NCBI GenBank assembly: GCA_025361565.1
Contig: JANYKN010000007.1
Coordinates: 1 to 64,000, forward strand
Length of the DNA: 64,000 bases
From: Bacteroidota bacterium
GTDB taxonomy: Bacteria > Bacteroidota > Bacteroidia > Bacteroidales > NBLH01
Direction of reading: 5' to 3'
This document shows positions 18,490-27,746 of the stretch, piece after piece. The notes under the pieces were generated by a model that saw only the letters and a list, made by a program, of their open reading frames with translations, was not told where the DNA came from and did no database searches. Numbering within the stretch: the first letter of the stretch is position 1; the number at the start of each line of letters is the position of its first letter. A program made the position numbers and the translations under genes.

Positions 18490-19245
18490 TTGAAATACTA
18501 TTACCAGAAGAAAAAAATAGATTTGCCTATAAATGGACGAAGGTTTGCCATGTCTGATATTCACGGTTGCTACCGGACTTTCAAGAATTTGATAGAGAAC
18601 CGATTAGAACTAACCCTTGACGATCAATTATTTTTATTGGGTGATTATATTGACAAAGGCCCCAAAAGCAAAAAAACTTTAAACTACATAATAAAACTAA
18701 TATCAAAAGGATATCGCATTTATCCTTTAAGAGGAAACCATGAACAGGACGTTCTTGATGTGGCTGAAAAAGATCCACAAATTTTAAAATGGCTTTTACG
18801 CAAAAGTCCTGATTTAATCAAAAACGGATTATTGAGAAGACAACATCATCTTTTTTTAGATAGTTTACCTTATTATTATGAGTTGCCAGATTTTTATCTC
18901 GTTCATGCGGGATTTAATTTTAAAGCAAAAAATCCACTGAAAGACAAGAAATCTATGTTATGGCGCAGAATGCCTGATAAAACAACGACTTTTGGCGATG
19001 AAAAAATTATATTACATGGTCATCAATCGTTTGAAATTGAGGAAATTAGAAAGAGGGTGACTCTACGAAATAAAATAATAGGATTGGATAATGGCGTAAA
19101 CTATATTAGGGCAAACAGACTTTATGATTTTGTTCAAATGGGCAATTTATGTGCACTGAATCTGGATACTTTTGAACTGATAATCCAAAAAAATATTGAA
19201 GCAATTGTCATTAAACAAATTAACAAACAGAAAAGAATTGCTTAA
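18490..19245 (+). CDS. Metallophosphoesterase of the PPP serine/threonine phosphatase type
   Basis: 251 residues. Metal-binding motifs are SDIHGCYRTF (D23, H25), LGDYIDKGPKSK (D52, D55) and LRGNHEQ (N83, H84), followed by LVHAGFNF and ILHGHQSFE. This is the bacterial PPP/ApaH-like group, acting on phosphoproteins or diadenosine polyphosphates. The start must be TTG at 18490: the frame is closed upstream by the stop of the Dabb gene at 18466-18468, and the first ATG would remove the strand before the first metal motif. Its stop overlaps the convergent membrane-protein gene by four bases. Confidence 0.85.
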   Translation: MKYYYQKKKIDLPINGRRFAMSDIHGCYRTFKNLIENRLELTLDDQLFLLGDYIDKGPKSKKTLNYIIKLISKGYRIYPLRGNHEQDVLDVAEKDPQILKWLLRKSPDLIKNGLLRRQHHLFLDSLPYYYELPDFYLVHAGFNFKAKNPLKDKKSMLWRRMPDKTTTFGDEKIILHGHQSFEIEEIRKRVTLRNKIIGLDNGVNYIRANRLYDFVQMGNLCALNLDTFELIIQKNIEAIVIKQINKQKRIA

Positions 19246-19931
19246 ATATTTAGTTTTACAGAAAATTGCTCATTCACATCAAATTGATTATTTGTAATTG
19301 CCGATTTTAACCCAAAATAAACAAGGAACAAACAGATAATCAGAAAGAAATGACTTAGATCATTCATATTGAAAATGCCTGCAAACTCAAACTTTGTTTT
19401 ATGTAAAAAAGCAGGGATTATGGCCAATAAGATCCCAAGCAAAACATATACATTGTTTTTCTTCTCGAACTTTATCATCCGAAACAATAAAATTGGAGAC
19501 ACCATACCTAACATTCCAATTGCCGTATTTATTTTTACTACTACAAAGTCCATAAAAATAGAAGTAATTATAAAAAATGCAAGCAATTTAATTTTAATAA
19601 ATAACTCAAAAAGACTTCTTTTTTTATCATTATTAATATACGAGGAAATACCAAGCTCTATAAAAAAACCTGAAATACCTGTTAATATCCAAGATACATA
19701 ATGAAGCGATTTTCCGGTATATAAAAAAAGGCTGTGGGCAAATGCTCCGGCAAAACTTGAAAAACCCATAAAAAGGAAAAAGTACGAAATCTGATTATGA
19801 TATTTGGTAATAGCAACTTTCTTTATTGATGTATAAAAATAATAACTAGCAAATGCCAATAAAAGATCACTTATAAAAGTACCAGGTTCAAGTAATTTTA
19901 AACTAAAAATTTCAATAAATTGTTTTTCCAT
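19242..19931 (-). CDS. Seven-helix membrane protein of unknown function
   Basis: 229 residues from the ATG at 19931; a TTG 27 bases upstream is possible but adds nothing recognisable. About seven hydrophobic helices are evenly spaced with short polar loops, and the third contains FSSFAGAFAHSLFLYTG. The pattern recalls small bacterial seven-transmembrane families such as DUF6962-like proteins, but I cannot place it. It shares its terminal TTAA with the stop of the convergent phosphatase gene. Confidence 0.65.
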   Translation of the reverse strand: MEKQFIEIFSLKLLEPGTFISDLLLAFASYYFYTSIKKVAITKYHNQISYFFLFMGFSSFAGAFAHSLFLYTGKSLHYVSWILTGISGFFIELGISSYINNDKKRSLFELFIKIKLLAFFIITSIFMDFVVVKINTAIGMLGMVSPILLFRMIKFEKKNNVYVLLGILLAIIPAFLHKTKFEFAGIFNMNDLSHFFLIICLFLVYFGLKSAITNNQFDVNEQFSVKLNI

Positions 19932-20323
19932 TGTGTAAACATTTGCTTTTAAAGCCAATCAGATTAATATACTTTTCAATTTGCAAACATACAAATTAAA
20001 AAAAGAATTAAGATAATCAATATTGAAACATAGCAAAACTTATTATCTATACTGTGTCCGATTGCAAAAACCAATTTCATCACTAGCATTTTTTATAGAA
20101 TCACTTGCAACACTTATCCAAATTTTTATCTTTGCGCAAAGTATTAAATTAAAAATATTCAAATTAGTTATCAAAATATATATAGACAATCTTTTCAATT
20201 CTTTGGAAATTTTACACTAATCTGGATAAAAAGCAACAAATAAACGTGCATTAAGATTAATTATTATCAAAGTTTTGAATCGAGAAGGTCGCTGTAACAA
20301 TTAACAATAAATAATATAAACAA
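19932..20323. other. Intergenic region upstream of fabD
   Basis: No gene supported. A 65-codon frame at 20023-20220 gives a low-complexity product and contains a promoter match, so it is read as noncoding. The only structured signal is the fabD promoter candidate at 20104-20134. Confidence 0.6.
20104..20134 (+). promoter_or_regulatory. Promoter candidate for fabD
   Basis: CTTG at 20104-20107 and TATCTTTG at 20127-20134 are separated by exactly 19 bases, the Bacteroidota RpoD arrangement. Transcription would start near 20141, giving a 5' leader of roughly 180 bases before fabD. No structured leader element was recognised in it. Confidence 0.6.
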
Positions 20324-21199
20324 ATGAAAGCGTACGTATTTCCGGGCCAGGGAGCCCAATTTGTAGGTATGGGAAAAGATTTGTACCAAAACTCAACCAT
20401 TGCCAAAGAATTATTCGAAAAAGCCAATGAAATATTAGGTTTTCGAATAACGGATCTTATGTTTGATGGTAGTGATGAAGATTTAAGACAAACCAAAGTA
20501 ACTCAACCGGCTATTTTTTTGCATTCAGTGATTCTTGCCAAAACACTTGGAGAAGATTTTAAGCCTGAAATGGTTGCAGGCCATTCATTAGGTGAATTTT
20601 CTGCGCTGGTAGCGAATGGTACTTTATCATTTGAAGATGGTTTGCGGTTGGTATCGAAAAGAGCTATGGCCATGCAAAAAGCCTGTGAAATTAATCCATC
20701 CACCATGGCTGCTATTTTAGGTATGGACGATGAAAAGGTAGAGATAATTTGCAAAGAGATTGATGAAATTGTTGTTCCTGCTAATTATAACAGCATTGGA
20801 CAAATTGTTATTTCTGGTTCAAATAAAGGAATTGATATTGCCATTGAAAAACTCACAGCTGCCGGTGCAAAAAGAGCCATCAAGCTTAATGTTGGTGGAG
20901 CTTTCCATTCTCCGTTAATGGAACCTGCAAGGATTGAGCTGGAAAAAGCAATAAATGAAACTACTTTTTCAAAACCGAGTTGCCCTGTTTACCAAAATGT
21001 TAATACTAAAGCAGTTAAAGAGCCTACCGAAATTAAAAATAACCTGATAGCTCAATTAACAGCTCCCGTCCGATGGACTGAAACTGTTAAAAACATGATC
21101 GCTGATGGAGCCAAGTCCTTTACTGAAGTTGGCCCAGGAACAGTTTTACAAGGTTTAATAAAAAAGGTGGATAGGACAATAGAAACTAAAAGTGCCTAA
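20324..21199 (+). CDS. fabD: Malonyl-CoA:ACP transacylase
   Basis: 291 residues. It transfers malonyl groups from CoA to acyl carrier protein for fatty acid synthesis. The sequence shows the oxyanion-hole motif FPGQGAQ at residues 6-12, the nucleophile S88 in AGHSLGEFSAL, and the catalytic histidine in GGAFHSPLM. Length and start are typical. It stands alone between a membrane protein and the convergent helicase gene; no other fab genes are adjacent. Confidence 0.96.
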   Translation: MKAYVFPGQGAQFVGMGKDLYQNSTIAKELFEKANEILGFRITDLMFDGSDEDLRQTKVTQPAIFLHSVILAKTLGEDFKPEMVAGHSLGEFSALVANGTLSFEDGLRLVSKRAMAMQKACEINPSTMAAILGMDDEKVEIICKEIDEIVVPANYNSIGQIVISGSNKGIDIAIEKLTAAGAKRAIKLNVGGAFHSPLMEPARIELEKAINETTFSKPSCPVYQNVNTKAVKEPTEIKNNLIAQLTAPVRWTETVKNMIADGAKSFTEVGPGTVLQGLIKKVDRTIETKSA

Positions 21200-21208
21200 T
21201 ATAGATTT

Positions 21209-21235
21209 GAAACCTGTTATTTTTTAACAGGTTTC
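21209..21235. terminator. Bidirectional terminator shared by fabD and the DEAD-box helicase gene
   Basis: GAAACCTGTTA (21209-21219) pairs without mismatch with TAACAGGTTTC (21225-21235) over a five-T loop. T-rich flanks lie on both sides. Part of the stem is the 3' end of the helicase coding sequence, whose stop is at 21217-21219, so the last codons (KKPVKK) double as terminator. Confidence 0.8.
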
Positions 21236-22425
21236 TTTCCTTTATGTTTAAACTTGCGTTTAAATGCTTTTTTTTCTTGTGGAGCATATACCGGACTATC
21301 ACCTATTTCTTTTGGCGTTGGCAATTTGACCAATCTAAAATCAATTAATTCTTCGATTTTCTTAAATTTCTCTTGATCTTGTTCATTTATAAATGTAATA
21401 GCTACACCAGATAACTGCGCTCTGGCTGTTCTCCCCACTCTATGCACATAATCTTCTGCATCCCCAGGAACATCAAAATTTATTACCAAATCAATTCCGG
21501 TAATATCAATTCCCCTCGAAACGATGTCGGTTGCAACCAATACTTGGCTTTTTCTATTTCGAAAGTCAAGTAAAACCTGTTCGCGTTCATTTTGCTCCAA
21601 ATCAGAATGAATTTCGGTTGCAATAAAACGAAGTTCTTTAAGTGCCGCGGTTATTTTTTTTACATTTTTTTTAGTTGCCGAAAAAATTAGAATACTGCTA
21701 AGATCTTTGCCTTCAACAAGTTTTTTAATTAAACTCACTTTATTATCGTCATAAACCAAATAGGCAATTTGCAAAATTCCTTCAGCAGGTTTTGAAATCC
21801 CAAGATTTATTTCAATTGGATTTTTAAGTACCTGCTTTGCCATTGTTCTAATTTTATCAGGCATAGTTGCAGAAAACATCAATGTTTGTCTCACAACCGG
21901 TAAATGCTTGATAATTCGCATAATATCATCAAAAAAGCCCATATCGAGCATTCTATCAGCCTCGTCTAAAACCAAATGGCGAAGATTATCGAAATTTAAA
22001 TAGCCAAAGTTTAAATGAGACAATAAACGCCCAGGTGTGGCTATTAAAATATTAGTTCCTTTAACAACTGCATTTTTTTGGTTTGTCCAAGTTTCGGAAT
22101 CACCACCTCCATATATTGCTACAGACGAAATTTCTAAAAAATAACTAAATCCCTCTAGTTGTTGATCAATTTGTAAAGCCAATTCACGCGTTGGAACCAG
22201 AATCAAAGTGTCAACATATTTACTAGGCTCTGTTGAAAGCTTATGAAGAATGGGAATTAAATATGCTGCGGTTTTGCCCGTTCCGGTTTGGGCACAAGCA
22301 ATAATATCATTATTTTGCATTATAGGTGGTATTGCTTGCTCTTGGATGGGTGTTGCTTCATCAAAGCCCATTGAAGTTATACCTTCAAATACGTCAGGGT
22401 GGAGTTGGAGTTCTTTAAATTTCAA
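21217..22425 (-). CDS. DEAD-box ATP-dependent RNA helicase
   Basis: 402 residues with all core motifs: Q motif TPIQEQAIPP, motif I AQTGTGKT, Ia PTRELA, II DEAD, III SAT, the DIVSRGID block, and VI HRVGRTAR. The C-terminal tail is short and Lys-rich (KKAFKRKFKHKGKKPVKK), as in RhlE-type enzymes acting in ribosome assembly or mRNA turnover. The start appears to be TTG at 22425 (KFKELQLHPDVFEGI is the canonical opening and no ATG lies upstream in frame). The gene follows rpoD on the same strand after a strong terminator. Confidence 0.95.
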   Translation of the reverse strand: MKFKELQLHPDVFEGITSMGFDEATPIQEQAIPPIMQNNDIIACAQTGTGKTAAYLIPILHKLSTEPSKYVDTLILVPTRELALQIDQQLEGFSYFLEISSVAIYGGGDSETWTNQKNAVVKGTNILIATPGRLLSHLNFGYLNFDNLRHLVLDEADRMLDMGFFDDIMRIIKHLPVVRQTLMFSATMPDKIRTMAKQVLKNPIEINLGISKPAEGILQIAYLVYDDNKVSLIKKLVEGKDLSSILIFSATKKNVKKITAALKELRFIATEIHSDLEQNEREQVLLDFRNRKSQVLVATDIVSRGIDITGIDLVINFDVPGDAEDYVHRVGRTARAQLSGVAITFINEQDQEKFKKIEELIDFRLVKLPTPKEIGDSPVYAPQEKKAFKRKFKHKGKKPVKK

Positions 22426-22448
22426 TTGGTTTAGTATTATGATTAAAA

Positions 22449-22477
22449 AGAGCAGGACTTTTATTTTGTCCTGCTCT
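22449..22477 (-). terminator. rpoD terminator
   Basis: AGAGCAGGAC (22449-22458) pairs perfectly with GTCCTGCTCT (22468-22477) across nine bases. On the minus strand the stem is followed by TTTTTAATC. It lies between the rpoD stop and the helicase start. Confidence 0.85.
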
Positions 22478-22492
22478 CATTTGATTTATTAT

Positions 22493-23353
22493 TTATCCAA
22501 GATAACTTTTAAGTAAGTTGCTTCTGGAGGTATTGCGAAGCCTACGAATTGCTTTTTCCCTTATTTGTCGTACACGCTCACGGGTTAACCCAAATTTTTC
22601 GCCAATTTCTTCAAGCGACATCTCGGGCATACCAATACCAAACGAGAGTTTCAAAATTAAGCGTTCACGCTCGGTAAGAGTTGAAAAAGCTCTTTCAATT
22701 TCTTTGCTTAATGATTCATTCATTAAACCTCTATCAGCTACTGGTGAATCGGAATTTTCCAAAACATCCAATAGACTATTATCTTCACCTTCAGCAAATG
22801 GTGCATCAACAGAAACATGTCTTCCTGAAACACGCATGGTATCCATTACTTTTTCCTTTGGAAGATCGAGTAATTTTGATAATTCGTCAGCCGTGGGGCG
22901 CCTTTGATTTTGTTGTTCAAATTCTGCTACTGCTTTGTTGTATTTGCTTAATGAACTTACCTGATTTAATGGTAACCTAACAATTCTAGATTGTTCATTA
23001 ATTGCTTGCATAATTGATTGACGTATCCACCAAACAGCATAAGATATAAATTTGAAACCTCTTGTTTCGTCAAACTTTTCAGCGGCTTTAATCAATCCCA
23101 GGTTTCCTTCATTAATTAAATCTGGAAGAGTTAATCCTTGATTTTGATATTGTTTTGCTACAGAAACTACGAATCTTAAGTTGGCTTGTGTTAGTTTTTC
23201 AATTGCTTCCTGATCTCCTTTTCTAATTCTTTGTGCTAATTCAACCTCTTCTTCAACTGAAATTAATTCATATCTTCCAATTTCTTGAAGATATTTATCA
23301 AGTGAAGCACTTTCTCTGTTTGTAATTGACTTTGTAATTTTTAACTGTCTCAT
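22493..23353 (-). CDS. rpoD: Primary sigma factor, RpoD/SigA type
   Basis: 286 residues, the short form typical of Bacteroidota, lacking the long region 1.1. Region 1.2 is [25 protein letters not shown]. Region 2 contains [37 protein letters not shown]. Region 3 begins [16 protein letters not shown], and region 4 ends with [27 protein letters not shown]. The group is known to read TAnnTTTG promoters, and such boxes occur before several genes in this window. A -7 match lies just upstream of its own start. Confidence 0.96.
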   Translation of the reverse strand: MRQLKITKSITNRESASLDKYLQEIGRYELISVEEEVELAQRIRKGDQEAIEKLTQANLRFVVSVAKQYQNQGLTLPDLINEGNLGLIKAAEKFDETRGFKFISYAVWWIRQSIMQAINEQSRIVRLPLNQVSSLSKYNKAVAEFEQQNQRRPTADELSKLLDLPKEKVMDTMRVSGRHVSVDAPFAEGEDNSLLDVLENSDSPVADRGLMNESLSKEIERAFSTLTERERLILKLSFGIGMPEMSLEEIGEKFGLTRERVRQIREKAIRRLRNTSRSNLLKSYLG

Positions 23354-23860
23354 ATTCTCAGGATTATAATGTTTGCAAAGATATGCTAATTTCTATATTC
23401 AAGTCAATAGCACTTCTTTGGTGATGAATAAATTTAATAGTTATTAACAATTAGAAATAATTAATTTACTGATTTTCAAATATTTAAATTTAACCTCTGT
23501 TCATAAGATTCAAAAAAAACATTTGACGAAATCATAAATTAATGTCATTATTGTTGTTTTTTCGTTGGTGATTTCTACTTCCTTTCATGTATACGTAATT
23601 CACAACTTTTTGTTCCAAATTTTAAGCTTTTTTTTGATTTTTCTTTTGTTTTATTTCTAAAAACGATTATTTTACTTGTTCAACTCTTGATTAACAATCA
23701 TTCTGCGTCATATTACATTTCAATAATCAAGAGACTTTTTACGGAAAATATCAAAATGCATTTCAATAATAGAAATTTAAAATATACTAATCATTCATCT
23801 TAATTTCTCTTAGAATTAAGATATTATCACATTGGAAAAACATTGTTCAGAATTTATTGG
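23354..23860. other. AT-rich intergenic region with two hairpins
   Basis: No gene. Two inverted repeats stand out: CTCTTGATTA (23684-23693) with TAATCAAGAG (23724-23733), 30-base spacer, followed on the plus strand by ACTTTTTACGG; and ATCTTAATT (23797-23805) with AATTAAGAT (23814-23822). The second lies 39 bases past the stop of the leucine-rich-repeat gene and may be its weak terminator. The first has no assigned gene. Confidence 0.5.
23376..23383 (-). promoter_or_regulatory. -7 element of the rpoD promoter
   Basis: On the minus strand the box reads TATCTTTG, a perfect TAnnTTTG. The predicted transcript would have a leader of about 15 bases before the rpoD ATG. A TTG lies upstream, but its spacing (16 or 21 bases) is not ideal. 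Confidence 0.5.
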
Positions 23861-24646
23861 CTAAAAATCTATAGATTCAGAACTTATATTAGGAAGTTTA
23901 TCCTTTTCTTCCTGTGACAAAGGCACTTGTTCAAGGTTTAGATACTCAAGTTTTGTGAGGTTTTTAAATGAAAGCGGCAAAGTTGTTAATTCACTGTTTT
24001 TCCCTAAATCAAGTTCAACTAAATTTGTAAGTTCTCCAATTTCTTCGGGTAAAGCAATTAACGGATTAAAATTCAAATTTAAATACTGTAAATCAGACAA
24101 ATTCTTGATTTCAGGTTCAATTTTTTCAATCTGATTCCTTTTTAAATTTAGATTCCTAAGTTTCTTTAATTTATACACAGACTTTATAGAATTTGAGGAT
24201 AAATCGTTCCATGATAAATCTAGCCATTCTAATTTTGTTAATTTAGAAAATTCATCCGTAAGATAAGGAATTTTAGTCCTGGTAAGATTAAGTTTGACCA
24301 GATTAACTAAATTTCCTATTTCAGGTGGAATCCCAGTAAGTTTATTCTCTTCGAGATTAATTTCCTGAAGTTGTGTTAGTTTAAAAAGGCCTTCCGGCAA
24401 TTCCGAAATGAAATTATTTGCCAGATTTAATCTTTGAAGATTTTTTAGCTTCTGAATTTCATTTGGCAGGGTTTTGAGTTCAATTCCACTTAAATCTAAA
24501 ATATAAACTTTTTCAGGTGCAAGTATAGCTTCTTCCATACTTGAATAAACCTTGCAAGTATCCAACTGCAGCTTTGTTAACAATTTTTGTGCTTTTGAAT
24601 TATGCAAATAAAACAACAAGAAAATAATCAATAAATATTTATTCAT
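23861..24646 (-). CDS. Exported leucine-rich-repeat protein
   Basis: 261 residues from the ATG at 24646 (a TTG three codons earlier is less likely). A signal peptide (NKYLLIIFLLFYLHNSKAQ) precedes about eight leucine-rich repeats of 22-24 residues with consensus L-x2-L-x-x-L-x-L-x2-N-x-ϕ-x-x-ϕ-P. They start at LKNLQRLNLANNFISELP and run almost to the C-terminus. LRR solenoids bind proteins or carbohydrates; the ligand is unknown. It stands alone, flanked by two long AT-rich gaps. Confidence 0.85.
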   Translation of the reverse strand: MNKYLLIIFLLFYLHNSKAQKLLTKLQLDTCKVYSSMEEAILAPEKVYILDLSGIELKTLPNEIQKLKNLQRLNLANNFISELPEGLFKLTQLQEINLEENKLTGIPPEIGNLVNLVKLNLTRTKIPYLTDEFSKLTKLEWLDLSWNDLSSNSIKSVYKLKKLRNLNLKRNQIEKIEPEIKNLSDLQYLNLNFNPLIALPEEIGELTNLVELDLGKNSELTTLPLSFKNLTKLEYLNLEQVPLSQEEKDKLPNISSESIDF

Positions 24647-25010
24647 ATTGAGCAAAACCTTTTGGTGTAAATTACTTTTAACTAAGTGGTAAAGAACGAT
24701 TAAAAATATATTAAAGTATGATGAACTTTAATAATAAAGATAATTTAACACTTTCAAGTTCATCATCTCTTTAATGCTTCCATTTCAAAAATTAAACCTG
24801 AAATTACTTTTGCAAAAAAAAAATTAAATTATAATTAATATGAGGTGTAATCTCAATTTTAAGAGTAATTTGATAAGTAAAGGAAAAAATGTTGGAATAT
24901 TTCCTAAATTAAGCATTAAAAAAGCAGAAAGCAAAAAATGATTAGCTAAATAAGAAGTATTGGCTTTATTTGAGAAGAGTTATCAGAAATCAAGTTAATT
25001 AAAATAATTA
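24647..25010. other. AT-rich intergenic region
   Basis: Nothing recognisable. No open frame of useful length, no strong hairpin and no clear promoter match for the leucine-rich-repeat gene was found. Confidence 0.5.
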
Positions 25011-25325
25011 TTATTTTAAAGTGTCTTCAACAATAACAAAAATGTCTTCATTTTCTTTTTTCATTAAATAATTTTCCCTTGCAAATTTTTCAAGATTATC
25101 ATTATTTGTCTTCAACTCTTGTAAACTTGCAGAGTCATTTTTGATTTTTTCAATATAAAAAGCTTTTTCACTTTCAAGTTTCGCATGTTCCCTTTTTAAT
25201 CTGGTCCTATCATACCAACTACTTGAATCAAATAAAGCAATCCATACAAAGAAAATTGCACCCGTTATTAAAAACTTATTTTTTACAATAGCTTTAAATG
25301 ATTTGTTTACAATTTCCTTTTCCAT
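25011..25325 (-). CDS. FtsB/DivIC-type septum formation initiator
   Basis: 104 residues from the ATG at 25325. A cytoplasmic N-terminus is followed by one transmembrane helix (FLITGAIFFVWIALF), a coiled coil (about residues 42-78, RLKREHAKLESEKAFYIEKI), and the conserved ENYLMKKENEDIFVI end typical of the family. These proteins bridge FtsL and FtsQ in the division complex. A TATTTTTG box on the minus strand at 25342-25349 would give a nearly leaderless transcript. Confidence 0.88.
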   Translation of the reverse strand: MEKEIVNKSFKAIVKNKFLITGAIFFVWIALFDSSSWYDRTRLKREHAKLESEKAFYIEKIKNDSASLQELKTNNDNLEKFARENYLMKKENEDIFVIVEDTLK

Positions 25326-25433
25326 CAAAGTATTTTTTTTACAAAAATATCTTTATTCTATGAATTGAACAAGTTATTTTTAACCATTATCATACACTAC
25401 AATAAGTATAATTAACCTTATCAATTTTAATGA

Positions 25434-25637
25434 TTATCCCCCACTAATCATGTGTAATACAACTACTTCGTCTCCTTCTTTAATAAAAGTATCTTCCCGA
25501 TCTTCCTTCTTTACAAGTTTATCATTTATTTTGGTAACAAGCATCCTGAATGAATAATTTTTTATTCTTAACAATTCACCAACACTAATGTTGCTTTCAT
25601 TTAAATCAACCAATCTGTTGTTTAGAATTATTCTCAT
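25434..25637 (-). CDS. ThiS/MoaD-like sulfur carrier protein
   Basis: 67 residues from the ATG at 25637. It is a ubiquitin-like fold ending in the diglycine tail ISGG, which is adenylated and then thiocarboxylated to deliver sulfur. The pattern ILNNRLVDLNESNISVGELL and GDEVVVLHMISGG fits ThiS or a related carrier. No thi, moa or E1-like (ThiF) gene is near, so its pathway is unresolved. Confidence 0.8.
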   Translation of the reverse strand: MRIILNNRLVDLNESNISVGELLRIKNYSFRMLVTKINDKLVKKEDREDTFIKEGDEVVVLHMISGG

Positions 25638-25840
25638 AATCAATATGGGTTAATTAAAACATTTTTTAAAAATCACTAATTCAATTTCTAACTCAATTGT
25701 GTATTAAAAATAGCATTCTATCAAAAATACAAAATTACTAAAAAGAATTATTCTTTGTTATTTAAATTAATTCTAAATAAGAAAACTTTTATAAACAAAC
25801 GATTACATGATAAAGTTCATTTTTTTTAAACTAATTAGGA

Positions 25841-25870
25841 CTTGAATTCAAAATAGAATATCTAACTTTG
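25841..25870 (+). promoter_or_regulatory. Promoter of the korAB operon
   Basis: CTTG (25841-25844) and TAACTTTG (25863-25870) are 18 bases apart and match the Bacteroidota -33/-7 pattern. The -7 box covers the TTG at 25868 that would otherwise extend korA, which supports the ATG at 25904 as the real start. Confidence 0.7.
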
Positions 25871-25903
25871 CGTCAAAAAAAGAACAATAAAAGGAATATA
25901 CTT

Positions 25904-27742
25904 ATGAACGGAAAAATTATTGAAGAAGTAGATGAAGTTGTTATTCGCTTTTCTGGAGATTCAGGCGACGGAATGCAGTTGACAGGAATGCAGTTTTCTG
26001 ATACTTCAGCCATTTTAGGTAATGATATTGCCACATTTCCTGATTATCCTGCAGAAATTCGAGCCCCTCAGGGAACAGTAGGAGGCGTATCTGGTTATCA
26101 ATTACATTTTGGCCACAAGGAAGTGCATACACCTGGTGATTTTGCAGATGTTTTAGTAGCAATGAACCCTGCAGCCTTAAAAGCAAATTATGAATGGGTA
26201 AAACCCGGTGGAACCATTATAGTTGATATTGATAGTTTTACTGAAAAAAACCTTAAAAAAGCAGGCTATGATGAAAATCCGCTTGAAAAATACAAAGGTG
26301 GTGATTTTAATATTATCGAAGCACCAATTTCAAATCTCACTTTAGAAACTCTAAAAGATTCAGGATTAGACAGAAAGACCATGCTAAGAAGCAAAAATAT
26401 GTTTGCTCTGGGCATGGTATATGTTATCTTTAATCGCCCATTAAAATATACCGAAGAATTTTTTACTAAAAAATTCGCAAAGACCCCTGATGTTGCAGAA
26501 GCAAATAAAAATGTTTTGCGCGCTGGAGCCAATTTTGCCAATACAATTGAAGCCCTAAGATCATACAGGGTGAATCCAGCAAAAATACAGAAAGGAACAT
26601 ATAGAAACATAAGTGGAAATGTGGCCACAGCATGGGGTTTTATAGCTGCATCGGAAAAATCTAATTTACCACTTTTTATTGGTTCATACCCAATTACACC
26701 AGCAACAGAAATTCTTCAGGAATTAGCTGCACATAAAGATCTGGGAGTAAAAGCATTTCAAGCAGAAGATGAAATTGCAGGAATTTGCAGCGCAATTGGC
26801 GCCAGTTTTGCGGGAAACCTTGCTATTACAACCACATCGGGACCAGGTTTAGCACTCAAAGGTGAAGCAATTGGGCTTGCCGTTATTACAGAACTTCCTC
26901 TAGTAGTTGTAAACGTACAAAGGGGCGGCCCATCTACAGGGCTTCCAACTAAAACAGAACAATCGGACTTAATGCAAGCTCTTTATGGAAGAAATGGTGA
27001 AAGCCCCGTTGTAGTTATTGCCGCCAGCACTCCTTCAAATTGCTTCAATTATGCATTTGAATCAGCTAAAATTGCACTTGAGCATATGACTCCTGTAATA
27101 CTTTTAACAGATGGTTTTCTTGCAAATGGTTCGGAGCCTTGGAAAATTGCAGAAATGAAAGATTTGCCTCAAATTTTTCCTCCAATTGCAAAAGAAGGAA
27201 CTTTAGACTATCAACCGTATAGACGAAATGCAGAAAATCTGGTAAGACAGTGGGCTATTCCCGGAACTCCTGGATTGGAACACCGACTTGGTGGACTTGA
27301 AAAAATTGATGGAACTGGAAATGTTTCTTATCTTGCTGATAACCATGAATTAATGGTAAAGTACAGGGCAGAAAAAGTGCAAAGGGTAGCCAATTATATT
27401 CCAGATCAAACCATATTTGGCGATGAAGATGCTGAAATATGCATGGTTGGCTGGGGTGGAACTTATGGTCATTTAATAACTACGATGGAGGAACTTCGAG
27501 AAGAAGGTATGAAAATAGCAGTTGTACATTTTAACTACATTTTGCCATTACCAAAAAATACAAAAGAAGTACTGAGTAAATTTAAAAAACGTCTAGTATG
27601 TGAATTAAATGCAGGACAATTTGTCAATTATCTGAGAATGATGCATCCAGAATTACATTATTATCAACACAATAAAATACAAGGTTTACCTTTTACAACT
27701 GCAGAATTAAGAGCAGCTATAATTAAAACAATGGAGAGCTAA
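25904..27742 (+). CDS. korA: 2-oxoacid:ferredoxin oxidoreductase, alpha subunit (2-oxoglutarate type)
   Basis: 612 residues. The gamma domain is fused at the N-terminus (FSGDSGDGMQLTGMQFS, GVSGYQLHFG), and the alpha domain starts near residue 235 (GNVATAWGFIAASEKSNLPLFIGSYPITPATEILQELA). EDEIAGICSAIGASFAG and TTTSGPGLALKGEAIGLAV are conserved pyrimidine-binding and core blocks. With the beta subunit it makes succinyl-CoA from 2-oxoglutarate while reducing ferredoxin, or the reverse. The start follows the promoter and an AAAGGA-like purine run. Confidence 0.93.
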   Translation: MNGKIIEEVDEVVIRFSGDSGDGMQLTGMQFSDTSAILGNDIATFPDYPAEIRAPQGTVGGVSGYQLHFGHKEVHTPGDFADVLVAMNPAALKANYEWVKPGGTIIVDIDSFTEKNLKKAGYDENPLEKYKGGDFNIIEAPISNLTLETLKDSGLDRKTMLRSKNMFALGMVYVIFNRPLKYTEEFFTKKFAKTPDVAEANKNVLRAGANFANTIEALRSYRVNPAKIQKGTYRNISGNVATAWGFIAASEKSNLPLFIGSYPITPATEILQELAAHKDLGVKAFQAEDEIAGICSAIGASFAGNLAITTTSGPGLALKGEAIGLAVITELPLVVVNVQRGGPSTGLPTKTEQSDLMQALYGRNGESPVVVIAASTPSNCFNYAFESAKIALEHMTPVILLTDGFLANGSEPWKIAEMKDLPQIFPPIAKEGTLDYQPYRRNAENLVRQWAIPGTPGLEHRLGGLEKIDGTGNVSYLADNHELMVKYRAEKVQRVANYIPDQTIFGDEDAEICMVGWGGTYGHLITTMEELREEGMKIAVVHFNYILPLPKNTKEVLSKFKKRLVCELNAGQFVNYLRMMHPELHYYQHNKIQGLPFTTAELRAAIIKTMES

Positions 27743-27746
27743 AATA

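Noticed and set aside
20023-20220. 65-codon open frame upstream of fabD
   Set aside because: It overlaps the consensus fabD promoter and encodes an AT-driven, low-complexity peptide.
22518-22980. Two plus-strand open frames inside rpoD
   Set aside because: Opposite-strand shadows of a highly conserved gene.
25868-25903. Upstream TTG start for korA
   Set aside because: It lies inside the -7 promoter box, so it would not be transcribed.
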